From: Phycisphaeraceae bacterium
Lineage (GTDB): Bacteria; Planctomycetota; Phycisphaerae; Phycisphaerales; Phycisphaeraceae
Direction: 5' to 3'
Assembly: GCA_028277745.1 (NCBI GenBank)
Contig: JANQFR010000026.1
Coordinates: 43,297 to 107,296 of the forward strand
Length of the DNA stretch: 64,000 nt
Of the stretch, positions 1-10,466 are shown piece after piece. Made by a program: the position numbers and the translations under genes. The number at the start of each line of letters is the position of its first letter. Position 1 is the first letter of the stretch. The notes below the pieces were generated by a model, which ran no database searches, was not told the DNA's origin, and worked only from the letters and a program-made list of their open reading frames with translations.

Positions 1-2
1 CA

Positions 3-3000
3 ACGCCGACCGCCGAGGCCGCGACAATCGCCGAGGGGGAAACACTCTCGTTGATCGTCACCGCCCCGGGTGCCGACTCGGTCCGCGTGCTCTACAACGG
101 CACGGTCGTCGGCACCGGGGCCAGCGGTAGCGAGATCCAGATCGACTGGGTCACGCTCGACGCGCAGGGGATCAACGATGAGGGGACCTACACACTGGTT
201 CTCGAAGCGGTGTACGACACCACGACGATCACCGGCACGTCGAGCCTCACGGTCACCAACGCCGCGCCCACCGCGACGTTCACCGGCAGCATGGTCAACG
301 AGGGCCAGGCCGCGACAGCCACCTTCAGCAACCTCGTCGAGCCCTCGTCCGTCGACCGGTCGTCTAATTTCAAGTTCGAGGTCGACTGGGACAACGACGG
401 CACGATTGACCAGACCGTGACCCGGACCGTGCCGACCACCGGCTCGGACGCCGTCGTCTTTACGTTGCCCAACACGATCAAGCTCGACGCCGGCGCCCAC
501 GTCGTGCGTGGCGTCATCACCGACGCGGACGGCGGGTCCACTGTGGTCTACACGACCATCCACGTCAACGAGGTCGCGCCGACGCTGACGCTAACGGGCC
601 TCTCGACCGTGACCGAGGGCCAGATTTACCAGTTGGCGTTCTCGGCCGCCGACCCGGGCGACGACACGGTCGAGGGCTGGATCATCGACTGGGGCGACGG
701 CAGCGAGCCGGTCTACTACGACGGCGCCGCGGGTACGCTCAGCCACACCTATGACGACAACGCCAGTTACACCATCACGGCGACCGCGTTCGACGAGGAC
801 GGGTACTACGGGACGACCAAGATCGTGGCGGTCGCCGACGCGCCGCCGGCGCTGACGGTGACGCCCTCGGCCACGACCGGCAGCGAGGGCGACGTCCTCG
901 TGCTGACGCTGGGCGCCAGCGATGTGGGCGATGACGTCATCGAGTACTGGACCGTCGACTGGGGCGACGGAACCGTCGAGCGGATCGCGGGCGGCGCGAC
1001 GACGGCCTACCACGCCTACCAGGACGACGGGACCTACACGGTGACGGTTTCCGCCACCGATGAGGACGGGACGCATACGTACACCGGGTCCACGATCTCC
1101 TACATCGCCGCCAACGTGGCGCCGACCGCTGAACTCGGCAGCGCCGACGGCTCCGATACGCCCACCGTCGAGGAAGGCTCACCCTTCGTCCTGGTCCTCG
1201 ACAACCTCTATGACCCCGGCCAAGACCACGTCTCGCACTACATTATCAACTGGGGCGACGGCAACACCGAGACCATCTATCCGCACGCCGCACCGATCAC
1301 CACGGAGTCGAGCGCCAACGACGACGGCGCCGCCGGCTTTACCACCAACGACCTGGCGTACGCCGACGACCTGCGCGGCAGCTTCAGCCGTATCTCACGG
1401 ATCGACGGGCAGACCGAACGGTTCTCGGCCTCGGTGGGCGGGCAGATCGATGTCGGCTCCGACGTCGACGTGTTCCTCCTCGACGTGGCCGCGGGCGACA
1501 CGCTCTCGGTCAGCGTCGGCGGAGGGACCCTCTCCAACGCGACCGTCAGCCTCTACGACGGCACCGGCAACCTGATCGCCACGGCGACCGGGTCCGCCCT
1601 GACGTACGACGCGTTCACCGAAACCGGCGCCTACTACCTGGTCGTCAAGTCCAATGACACGGCCACGGGCACGTACACCCTCGGCGTCACGCACGACCGC
1701 CGACAGGTCATCCCGCCGCCCGTGGTGCGCGCCGAGCACACCTACGCCGACGGCGACCAGACCCACACCATCACCGTCACGATCGTCGACGAGGACGGCT
1801 CGCACACGCTGGTCCAGACGCTCGGGGTTCAGGTGCTCAACGAGTCGCCGGTCATCGACAGGCTCGGCGGCGTGGAGGTCCGTGCCGGCGAGGTCTTCAC
1901 CCTCGACATCGGCGACGTGATCGACCCCGGTGACGACACCCCGACCGGGTACGTCATCGACTGGGGCGATGGGACATCGCCCCAGACGGTCGGCGTCGTG
2001 GACACTGTGACCCATGTCTACGCCAACGACGGTACGTACCTGATGAGCGTCACCGTCGTCGACGAGGACGGCTCGCACGCGCCCGGCACCGGCGACTACA
2101 CGCTCAACATTGTCCACGAGGACGCCGACGCCACCCCGCTGATCGGCAGCGAGTCCGAGCCCAACGACAGCGGCGAGCCCGACGGGAGCAGCGCGCCCAC
2201 ACAGTTTAACGATCTGTCCGGCAGCTTCGCCCCAGTCGGCGGGCAGGACTACCGCGCGGTCGTCACCGGCGCATCGGAGCCCTTCGCCTACGACTCCGGC
2301 GTTCCCGGCTGGTACGACCTGTACCGCCTCGACGTCGAGGCCGGCGACCGGATCAAGGCGGCCGTGCAGGGCGCCGAGACCAGCGGCGGAACCCTCGCCA
2401 GGCCCATGATCCACATCCTCGACGCCAGCGGCGCCATCGTCGCCTCCGTGACCAACGGCGGCGCCGACGAGGATAACCCGCTCGACGTCACCCTCAGCCA
2501 CGATATCCCTACGGGCGGGAGCGGCGCCTGGTTCGTCGCAGTGTCCAGCGACCTGCAGGGAACCTACACCCTCGACGTCACCCACACCGACGTCAACGCC
2601 GCCCCGCAGGTGACCGCCGAGAGCGGGTCGAACAACAACACGCCCGCCACCGCCGACGACCTGAGCGGCAGCTTCACCCCGACCGGCGAAGGCCGGCGGG
2701 CCGTGACCGTGACCGGGACGATCGACGCGTCGGCCAACAACCTCAACACCGGCGACTACGACAACGACCCGGACGTGTACGAGTTCCAGGCCGCGCCGGG
2801 CGACTCGGTCCGCATCGAGGTAGCGGGCGACCTTCTGGCCCCGGGCGCGCTGCGCAGCCCGGTCGTGCAGTTGCTGGACAAGGACGGCAACGTCCTCGCG
2901 TCGTACGAGGCCGACGGCCGGGGCGTCGCGACAGTCAATTACACCTTCTCGAACACCGACTACAGCGGCGATTACTATGTCCGCGTGGCTTCCAATCCCG

Positions 3001-6000
3001 AAGCCGGCGGGTACGAAGTCGACATCCTCCCGGCCCTGGAAGCGACGATCGGCCTCAACGGCGCCGACACCATCGAGGAGCACCACGAGTACAAGCTCAA
3101 CGTGGGCGCGGTCACCGGCAGCGCCGCCGGCGACGTCACCGCCGTCACCATCGACTGGGGCGACGGGACCACCACGACCGTGCCCTACAGCGGGACCGCC
3201 ATCGGCGAGCTGACTCACACGTACACCGACGCGTTTCTCTACGACATCACCGCGTCGCTCACCACGAGCACGGATGTCTTCGAAGACGTCGCGTCCAAGC
3301 GGGTCGAGGTCACCCCGTACATCAACCGGCACGCGCCGGTCATCACGTCGCCGCCCGCCGCGGCGATCGACGAGAACACCACCGATGTCCACACCCTCAC
3401 CGCGACCGACGCCGATGTCGCCCCGCAGCCGCTGACCTTCTCCATCATCGGGGGTGACGACGGTGCGCTGTTCGAGTTGGTGAACGGCAACAAGCTGGCG
3501 TTCATCAACGCCCCGAACTATGAAGCGCCGCGCGACGCCGACGGGGACAACGTCTACGAGGTCCGGGTGCAGGTCAGCGACGGTGAGCTGACCGACACCC
3601 AACTGGTGCGCGTCAGCATCAACGACCTGGACGCCCTGAATCTGGTGGTTGACAACGTCGTAGACGAGAGCGACGGCGACTACTCGGTCGGCGACCTGTC
3701 GCTGCGGGAAGCGATCGAGCTGACCAATGCCTACCGCGAGGACGTGATCGATAGCATCAGCTTCGACCCCACTGTGTTCGGCACCCCTCAGACGATCCTC
3801 CTGACGCTCGGGCAGATGGAGATCACCGACGACGTAACCATCAACGGCCTCGGCGCCGACCTCATCACGATCGATGCCCAAGACGCGTCGCGCATCTTCG
3901 ATGTCGATAATGGCGGGGGTGGGCTGATCGGTGTCCAGATCAGCGGCCTGACCCTGACCGGCGGCCTGGCTGACGCCTCCGGCGATGACGATGGCGGCGC
4001 GATCTTCTCCCGTGAGAACCTGCTCCTCTCGTCGGTCATCATCAGCGGCAACGAAGCCGGTGGCGACGGCGGCGGCGTCTACCGCGCCGCGGGGACGCTG
4101 ACTATCAACGACAGCACGATCAGCCACAACGTCGCGGATAGCGGCGCCGGCATCTACATGCGCTTCGGAACGCTGAACGTTGCCGACAGCACGATCAGCC
4201 ACAATACCGCCGCCGTCGATGGCGGAGGCATCTACAACTCCCAAGGCAACACATTCGTCACCGGCAGCACGATCAGCCACAACATCGCTGCAGGCGGTGA
4301 CGGTGGCGGCGTGTCCAACCGCTTCGGCGGGAATCTGAGAGTCACCGACAGCGATATCAGCCACAACTCGTCCAGCGGCTCCGGCGCCGGCATCATGATC
4401 TCGTCCTCCGGCAGTAGCAACTTCCTCGAAGTGACCGGCAGCACGATCGACAGCAACACGTCCGGCTGGACCGGGGGCGGCATCTTCGCCTTGGTCAACG
4501 ACGTCCGCATCTCCGACACCATGATCAGCAACAACGTGGGCGGCGGCGAAGGCGGCGGCGGCCTGTACGCCTACGGCGAGCTGACCCTGGCCGGCAGCGC
4601 CGTGATCAACAACAGCACCGGCTCGGGCCGCGGCGGGGGCGTGTATCTCTACAACCACGACCACAACAGCGGCAGCGTCGAATCGACCATCATCAACACC
4701 ACGATCAGCGGCAACGACTCCGCCGATTACAGCAACGTCACCTCCGGCAATTTTGGTGGCGGTGTTTACGTGACAGAACACTCGAGCGGGACGAAGCTCA
4801 CGATCCGCAACGCGACGATCACCGACAACTTCCCGTGGGGCGTCTACACGAACGGTGTCCCTGTCGAAATCGGCAACTCGATCGTCGCGGGCAACATCGG
4901 CAATACCGCCGGTTGGGACGCCACCCTGGGCAGCGAGAATGGCGGCACTTATGTCAGCCTCGGCTATAACCTGATCGGCAACGGGGACCAGGCGGGCGGC
5001 GCGTTTGTCGACGGCGTCAACGGCGACCTGGTCGGTTCGAACACCAGCAAAACCCAGATCGACCCGCGGCTCGGCTCGCCGGTCGACAACGGCGGGGGCT
5101 CCTGGACCCACGCGCTGCTACCCGGCAGCCCGGCGCTTGATGCAGGCTCCGCAGCCGTGGCGCTCGACGCCGACGGTAACCCGCTAACCAACGACCAGCG
5201 CGGCGTCGGCTTCCCGCGTATCGCCGGCCACGCCATCGACATCGGCGCCTACGAGGCGCCCGGCGACACCACTCCGCCGGCGCTGCTGGCCAATACCGGC
5301 CTCACGGTCACGCGTGGGCAAACCGTCCCGATTACCGCGGCGGAACTAGCGTACACCGACGACCAGCCCACCGACTTCATCCGCTACACGGTGACCACCC
5401 CGCCGGCCCGTGGCCAACTCGAGCTGACCACCAATCCGGGCGTCGCTATCACCAGCTTCACGCAGAAGGACATCGACGACGGCCTGCTGGTCTACGTGCA
5501 CGACGACTCGACACACGCAACCGACGAATTCATGTTCAGCGTCGACGACGGCCGAAGCAACCAGGTGACGAATCAGCGGTTCGCGGTCATCGTGGTCGCC
5601 CACAACGAAAACGCCCCCGTCATCACGTCGCCCAATACCGTGGCGATCGATGAGAACACCACCGACGTGCTGACCGTCACCGCGACCGACGCCGACCTGC
5701 CGGCTCAGCAGATCACCTACGCCATCAGCGGGGGAGACGACGCCGCGCTGTTCGAACTGGTCAACGGTAACGAACTGGTCTTCATCAACGCCCCGGACTA
5801 CGAGAACCCGCTCGACACCGGTGGCGACAACGTCTATGAGGTCGAAGTCCAGGTCACCGACGGTGTCCTCTCCGACACACAACTCATCAGCGTGACGGTC
5901 AACGACATCAGCAGCTTCGTCGCGGTGGTCGACACCGTCGTCGACGAGAGCGACGGCGACTACTCGGCCGGTGACCTGTCGCTCCGCGAGGCCATCGAGC

Positions 6001-9000
6001 AGGCCAACGCGAGCCACACGGGCAACTACGAGGGCGCCGCGCCCCTGATCAAGTTCGACACGACCGTGTTCGCCACGCCGCAGACCATTCTCCTGACGCT
6101 TGGACGGATGGACATCACCGGCGACATCATCATCGAAGGGCTTGGAGCCGATCGCATCACGATTGACGCCGATGACAGTTCGCAAATCTTCTATACCGTC
6201 TCAGCAGACATCGAGATTTCGGGCTTGGCGTTGACCGGGGGTCTGGCCGACACTTACGGCGGCGCGATCCGAAGCTGGGGCGGCGACCTGACCCTGAGCG
6301 AAGTCGATATCTACGGGAACACGGCGCTCACCAACGGGGGTGGTATCGGGGCACAGCACGGCGATGTGATCCTGAACGAGGTCGACATCTATGGGAATAC
6401 GGCGAACGGCCGAGGTGGCGGCCTCTGGTCACAGGGCGGACTCATCGTTGTGGACAGCACGATCCACGATAACGAGGCTTTATTGGGCGGCGGTCTCTAC
6501 GTGTCTGGGCACACACTGACGGTGATCAACACCACCATCAGCGGCAACAAAGCCACCGATGGACACGGCGGCGGCGTCGCCCTGTGGAACGGCTCGGTGC
6601 CAGGTAATGGCGCCGGGTTCACGAACGTGACCATCACCCAAAACGAAGCAAGCGGTAAAGGCGGCGGCGTTTACATGGGCATCGGTACGGGCTTCGCGAG
6701 TGATGGCAGCACCTTCCGCAACACCATCATCGCCGGGAACGTCAACGATGATGACATCTTCGTCGAAAATCTCACCAATACGCCCTTCACGGACCTGAGC
6801 CACAACCTGATCGGCAACGGCGACAACGCGCGGGGTGTGTTCGTGGACGGGGTCGACGGCAACATCGTGGGGAGCCTCAGCGGCGCCGGCGTGGTCGACG
6901 CCCTGCTCGGGCCGCTGGCCGACAACGGCGGGCCGACCCCGACCCACGCGCCGGCCTACGGCAGCCCGGCCCGCGACGCCGGGGACGACGCTCGGGCGCT
7001 CGACACCGAGGGTAGTCCGCTGCTCACCGACCAGCGCGGCGCCGGGTACGACCGCATCGTGGGCACGGCCGTCGACATCGGCGCCTACGAGTACGTGCCG
7101 TCCAGGCCGTCCGCCTACGACGACGCGGTGACCACCGACGAGGACACGGCGCTGGTCATCAACGTACTGGCCGACAACGGCAGCGGGGCCGATACCGACC
7201 CCGATGGCGACATCGACCTGACGCTCACGGTCGTGCTCACGCCGCCGGCAAAGGGCACGCTGACCAACCACGGCGACGGGACCTTCACCTTCGACCCGAG
7301 CGGCGCGTTCGACGACCTTGCGGTCGGCGAGACCGTCGACGTGACGTTCACGTACCAGATCGAGGACGCCCAGGGGCAGACCGCCTCGGCGACGGTGACC
7401 ATCACCGTGACCGGGGTCAACGACGCCCCGGTCGCGCCGGCGGACATCCCGTTCGTGATCGACGAGAACACCATGCTCAATGGCGACCTGGTCGGCTACG
7501 TCACCGATGTCGACAGCGACGTGCTGACGTTCGCCCCGGGCACTAACCCGGCCAACGGCACGCTCAGCCTCAACCCCGACGGCACGTTCACCTACACGCC
7601 GGATGCGAACTACGACGGCGCAGACAGCTTCACCTACACCGTGTCCGACGGCAACGGCGGAACCGCCACCGGGACCGTGAGCGTCACGGTCAACTCGACC
7701 AACGAGGCGCCCGCGTTGACCGTGGATGAGTCGGCGGTCACGGTGGACGAAAGCGAGACGGCAGCCAACGGCGGGACGTACGTCGACCCGGACGGCGACT
7801 CGCTGACCTTCTCGGCGACGGTGGGTATGGTGACCGATCACGGGGACGGGACCTGGAGCTGGTCGTACGTGACGACCGACGGCCCGGACGAATCGCGGGT
7901 GGTGACGATCACGGCCGACGATGGGAACGGGGGCGTGACCACGATCGAGTTCGACCTGACGGTGAACAACGTGGCGCCGGAGCTGACGGTCACGGGCTCG
8001 ACGAGCCTGCTGGAGGGCTCGACGTACCAAGTGTCGTTCTCGGCGACGGACCCCGGCGACGACACGATCACGCAGTGGCGCGTGGACTGGGGCGACGGCG
8101 TGGTGGACGTGCTGGGCGGCGACGCAACGGGCCACAGCCACGTGTACGAAGACGACGGGCTCTACGAGATCAAGGTGACGGCGGTGGACGAGGACGGGGA
8201 ATACACCACTCGGCTGCTGTCGCCGGACCCGGAATTCGGGGTCAACGGGAAGGTGACAACGGACTTCTCGGGGTCGCAGGACTACATCTACTCGGTGTTC
8301 GAAGACGGCCAGGGCCGGATCGTGGCGGCGGGAGCGACGCGGATCAACGGCGGACCGTTCGACTTCGCGTTGGCGCGGTACCTGTCGGACGGGACGCTGG
8401 ACACGAGCTTCGGCAACGGCGGGCTGGTGATCACCGACTTTGAGGGTGAGGCGGACCGCGGGTTCTCGGCATTCGAAGACGCCCAGGGCCGGATCGTGGT
8501 GGGGGGCTGGTCGAGCGATGGCGGCCAGTCGAACTTCACGCTGGCGCGTTACCTGTCGGACGGGACGCTGGACGTGAGTTTCGGCGACGGCGGGAAGCTG
8601 GTGACCGATTACGCGGGTGAGCACGATCGGGTGCGTTCGGTCTACTCCGACGCCCAGGGTCGTCTGGTGGTGGCGGGCTACGCGTACATCGGCGGGCAGC
8701 CGGACTTCGTGTTGATGCGTTACCTGGCCGACGGGACCTTGGACACGTCGTTCGGGACCAACGGGACGACGCTGATTGATTTCGCCGGCGGTCGTGACTT
8801 CGGGAACGCGGCGTACGCCGACGGCTCGGGCGGCATCCTGGTGGCGGGGACGGTGAATCTCGACGGGCTGAGCCGGTTCGGGCTGGTGCGATTTAACGAG
8901 GACGGGACGCTGGACACGTCGTTCGGCGTGAACGGGCTGGTGATCACCGCGTTGTCGGCGAACGAGGACGATTACGCCTATGCGCTGGTGGTCGACCGTT

Positions 9001-10373
9001 CGGGCCGGATCGTGGTCGCCGGTGAGAGTGACGAGGACTTCGGGTTGGTGCGGTACCTGTCGGACGGCTCGCTGGACCAGAGCTTCGGGTCGGGCGGCCT
9101 GATGACCACTGACTTCGTGGGCGGCAAGGACCGGGCGCTGTGGCTGTACGAGGACAGCCTGGACCGTCTGGTGGTGGCGGGCTACGCGCAGCTCAACGGC
9201 CAGTATGACTTCGCGATGGCGCGGTATCTGGAAAACGGCGCGCTGGACGCGACGTTCGGGGCCGGGGGCCTGTACACAACCGACTTCTTCGGCAGCCACG
9301 ACTACGCGTACTCGACGTTCGAGGACAGCCAGGGCCGGATCATCCTGGCGGGTTACGCCAACGAGCCGGGCGAATCGTACAACTTCGCATTGGCGCGTTA
9401 CCTGGCGCCCCAGACGACGATGGTGCGGGTGAACAACGTGGCGCCGGAGTTGACGGTCGACACGCCAAGCGTGATGGCGGACCCTGGTGTGTCCGCGATC
9501 AACGGCGGCACATCGGCCGACCCGGGCGTGCTGGACGCCATGACGCTGGCGGCGTCGATGGGCCAGGTGATTGACCACGGCGACGGGACGTGGGGCTGGT
9601 CGCTCGACACGACAGGTTTAGATGCCGGGACATATACCGTGACCGTAACGGCCACCGACGACGACGGGGGGCAGGGGCTCGTGATGTTCGAGTTGGTGGT
9701 GTCGGCCCCCGCATCGCCGCCGACGGTGGCGGACGTGCAGGTGGGCTCATCGTCGTGGGACCAGCAGGGAGAATTTATGAACCATCTGCGCAGCAACAGC
9801 CTGGGCGACATCGGCTACAGCATCCCGACCGGCAGTGATGAGCAGCTGCGCAACCTGTCGTGGGCGGGGTTGGACCAGATCACGATCGTCTTCACCGAGC
9901 ATGTGAACGTGACCAGCGACGACTTGGTGATCATCGGCACGATCGGCGGAACGTTGAGCGTGGCCGGTTTCACCTACGATCCAACGACTTTCACCGCAAC
10001 CTGGACGCTGGCGGCGCCGATCCTCACCGACAACATCACGATCACGCTGGACGGCGATGCCGGAACGGGCGTGAGCTCGGCTGGCTCGGGCCTGGCCCTG
10101 GACGGAGAGTTTGTCGACACGGTGGACACCTTCGACACGATCGGCGACGGCGCGGCCAGGGGCGACTTCGTGTTCGGGTTCGACGTGCTGGCGGGGGACA
10201 TCGACGACGATGGCAGCGTGCTGGGCGGCGACCTGGGCGCGCTGGGCTCGTTATATGGCCAGCGGATCGGCGGGGCGACGTACAGCATCTTCGCGGATCT
10301 CAACGCCGACGGCAAGATTTTGGGAGAGGACCTTAGCGTGATCGGTTCGCGTTATGGTCAACGCTTGTGGTGA
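3..10373 (+). CDS. giant multidomain surface protein with C-terminal dockerin (5' end outside window)
   Basis: The frame is already open at the left edge, so the true start lies upstream; more than 3,450 residues are visible. In order by nucleotide: PKD/Ig-like domains (about 250-1290), a PPC-like domain (1300-1725) that interrupts a PKD domain, another PKD (1840-2110), two PPC-like domains (2130-3040), a PKD-like domain, a cadherin-like domain (3335-3640), a CSLREA motif (LSLREAI) with a parallel beta-helix rich in GGGV/GGGI turns (3645-5250), a CSPG/cadherin-like repeat, a second cadherin plus CSLREA/beta-helix block (5600-7100), VCBS/cadherin-like domains (7100-7690), a PKD holding seven delta-60 repeats (8210-9415), Ig-like domains, and a dockerin with two calcium-loop repeats (DIDDDGSVLGGDLGAL and DLNADGKILGEDLSVI, 10180-10370). 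It is probably a secreted adhesin or glycan-binding protein. No membrane anchor is seen, so the dockerin is the likely attachment point. Product type is secure, function is not. Confidence 0.9.
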   Translation, partial: TPTAEAATIAEGETLSLIVTAPGADSVRVLYNGTVVGTGASGSEIQIDWVTLDAQGINDEGTYTLVLEAVYDTTTITGTSSLTVTNAAPTATFTGSMVNEGQAATATFSNLVEPSSVDRSSNFKFEVDWDNDGTIDQTVTRTVPTTGSDAVVFTLPNTIKLDAGAHVVRGVITDADGGSTVVYTTIHVNEVAPTLTLTGLSTVTEGQIYQLAFSAADPGDDTVEGWIIDWGDGSEPVYYDGAAGTLSHTYDDNASYTITATAFDEDGYYGTTKIVAVADAPPALTVTPSATTGSEGDVLVLTLGASDVGDDVIEYWTVDWGDGTVERIAGGATTAYHAYQDDGTYTVTVSATDEDGTHTYTGSTISYIAANVAPTAELGSADGSDTPTVEEGSPFVLVLDNLYDPGQDHVSHYIINWGDGNTETIYPHAAPITTESSANDDGAAGFTTNDLAYADDLRGSFSRISRIDGQTERFSASVGGQIDVGSDVDVFLLDVAAGDTLSVSVGGGTLSNATVSLYDGTGNLIATATGSALTYDAFTETGAYYLVVKSNDTATGTYTLGVTHDRRQVIPPPVVRAEHTYADGDQTHTITVTIVDEDGSHTLVQTLGVQVLNESPVIDRLGGVEVRAGEVFTLDIGDVIDPGDDTPTGYVIDWGDGTSPQTVGVVDTVTHVYANDGTYLMSVTVVDEDGSHAPGTGDYTLNIVHEDADATPLIGSESEPNDSGEPDGSSAPTQFNDLSGSFAPVGGQDYRAVVTGASEPFAYDSGVPGWYDLYRLDVEAGDRIKAAVQGAETSGGTLARPMIHILDASGAIVASVTNGGADEDNPLDVTLSHDIPTGGSGAWFVAVSSDLQGTYTLDVTHTDVNAAPQVTAESGSNNNTPATADDLSGSFTPTGEGRRAVTVTGTIDASANNLNTGDYDNDPDVYEFQAAPGDSVRIEVAGDLLAPGALRSPVVQLLDKDGNVLASYEADGRGVATVNYTFSNTDYSGDYYVRVASNPEAGGYEVDILPALEATIGLNGADTIEEHHEYKLNVGAVTGSAAGDVTAVTIDWGDGTTTTVPYSGTAIGELTHTYTDAFLYDITASLTTSTDVFEDVASKRVEVTPYINRHAPVITSPPAAAIDENTTDVHTLTATDADVAPQPLTFSIIGGDDGALFELVNGNKLAFINAPNYEAPRDADGDNVYEVRVQVSDGELTDTQLVRVSINDLDALNLVVDNVVDESDGDYSVGDLSLREAIELTNAYREDVIDSISFDPTVFGTPQTILLTLGQMEITDDVTINGLGADLITIDAQDASRIFDVDNGGGGLIGVQISGLTLTGGLADASGDDDGGAIFSRENLLLSSVIISGNEAGGDGGGVYRAAGTLTINDSTISHNVADSGAGIYMRFGTLNVADSTISHNTAAVDGGGIYNSQGNTFVTGSTISHNIAAGGDGGGVSNRFGGNLRVTDSDISHNSSSGSGAGIMISSSGSSNFLEVTGSTIDSNTSGWTGGGIFALVNDVRISDTMISNNVGGGEGGGGLYAYGELTLAGSAVINNSTGSGRGGGVYLYNHDHNSGSVESTIINTTISGNDSADYSNVTSGNFGGGVYVTEHSSGTKLTIRNATITDNFPWGVYTNGVPVEIGNSIVAGNIGNTAGWDATLGSENGGTYVSLGYNLIGNGDQAGGAFVDGVNGDLVGSNTSKTQIDPRLGSPVDNGGGSWTHALLPGSPALDAGSAAVALDADGNPLTNDQRGVGFPRIAGHAIDIGAYEAPGDTTPPALLANTGLTVTRGQTVPITAAELAYTDDQPTDFIRYTVTTPPARGQLELTTNPGVAITSFTQKDIDDGLLVYVHDDSTHATDEFMFSVDDGRSNQVTNQRFAVIVVAHNENAPVITSPNTVAIDENTTDVLTVTATDADLPAQQITYAISGGDDAALFELVNGNELVFINAPDYENPLDTGGDNVYEVEVQVTDGVLSDTQLISVTVNDISSFVAVVDTVVDESDGDYSAGDLSLREAIEQANASHTGNYEGAAPLIKFDTTVFATPQTILLTLGRMDITGDIIIEGLGADRITIDADDSSQIFYTVSADIEISGLALTGGLADTYGGAIRSWGGDLTLSEVDIYGNTALTNGGGIGAQHGDVILNEVDIYGNTANGRGGGLWSQGGLIVVDSTIHDNEALLGGGLYVSGHTLTVINTTISGNKATDGHGGGVALWNGSVPGNGAGFTNVTITQNEASGKGGGVYMGIGTGFASDGSTFRNTIIAGNVNDDDIFVENLTNTPFTDLSHNLIGNGDNARGVFVDGVDGNIVGSLSGAGVVDALLGPLADNGGPTPTHAPAYGSPARDAGDDARALDTEGSPLLTDQRGAGYDRIVGTAVDIGAYEYVPSRPSAYDDAVTTDEDTALVINVLADNGSGADTDPDGDIDLTLTVVLTPPAKGTLTNHGDGTFTFDPSGAFDDLAVGETVDVTFTYQIEDAQGQTASATVTITVTGVNDAPVAPADIPFVIDENTMLNGDLVGYVTDVDSDVLTFAPGTNPANGTLSLNPDGTFTYTPDANYDGADSFTYTVSDGNGGTATGTVSVTVNSTNEAPALTVDESAVTVDESETAANGGTYVDPDGDSLTFSATVGMVTDHGDGTWSWSYVTTDGPDESRVVTITADDGNGGVTTIEFDLTVNNVAPELTVTGSTSLLEGSTYQVSFSATDPGDDTITQWRVDWGDGVVDVLGGDATGHSHVYEDDGLYEIKVTAVDEDGEYTTRLLSPDPEFGVNGKVTTDFSGSQDYIYSVFEDGQGRIVAAGATRINGGPFDFALARYLSDGTLDTSFGNGGLVITDFEGEADRGFSAFEDAQGRIVVGGWSSDGGQSNFTLARYLSDGTLDVSFGDGGKLVTDYAGEHDRVRSVYSDAQGRLVVAGYAYIGGQPDFVLMRYLADGTLDTSFGTNGTTLIDFAGGRDFGNAAYADGSGGILVAGTVNLDGLSRFGLVRFNEDGTLDTSFGVNGLVITALSANEDDYAYALVVDRSGRIVVAGESDEDFGLVRYLSDGSLDQSFGSGGLMTTDFVGGKDRALWLYEDSLDRLVVAGYAQLNGQYDFAMARYLENGALDATFGAGGLYTTDFFGSHDYAYSTFEDSQGRIILAGYANEPGESYNFALARYLAPQTTMVRVNNVAPELTVDTPSVMADPGVSAINGGTSADPGVLDAMTLAASMGQVIDHGDGTWGWSLDTTGLDAGTYTVTVTATDDDGGQGLVMFELVVSAPASPPTVADVQVGSSSWDQQGEFMNHLRSNSLGDIGYSIPTGSDEQLRNLSWAGLDQITIVFTEHVNVTSDDLVIIGTIGGTLSVAGFTYDPTTFTATWTLAAPILTDNITITLDGDAGTGVSSAGSGLALDGEFVDTVDTFDTIGDGAARGDFVFGFDVLAGDIDDDGSVLGGDLGALGSLYGQRIGGATYSIFADLNADGKILGEDLSVIGSRYGQRLW

Positions 10374-10466
10374 CGCCCAAGTGGAGGCGGAGTCGGGTCA
10401 GGCGCCCGTTGATGATGAACCGCCCTGAGGTGTGACCGGATTTTGAAACCTTGAAGAAGGAGATTG

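Noticed and set aside
3645..5250. The repeated GGGI/GGGV segments as a DNA tandem repeat or CRISPR-like array
   Set aside because: The periodicity is in the protein (beta-helix turns of 20-30 residues) and the nucleotide repeats are diverged, so they need no separate element.
1395..9578. Two very long minus-strand frames (about 1238 and 1032 residues) opposite the giant surface protein gene
   Set aside because: They are mirror images of a GC-rich coding sequence with strong third-position bias. Their composition is Val/Arg/Gly/Asp repeats with no start signals, domains or signal peptides.
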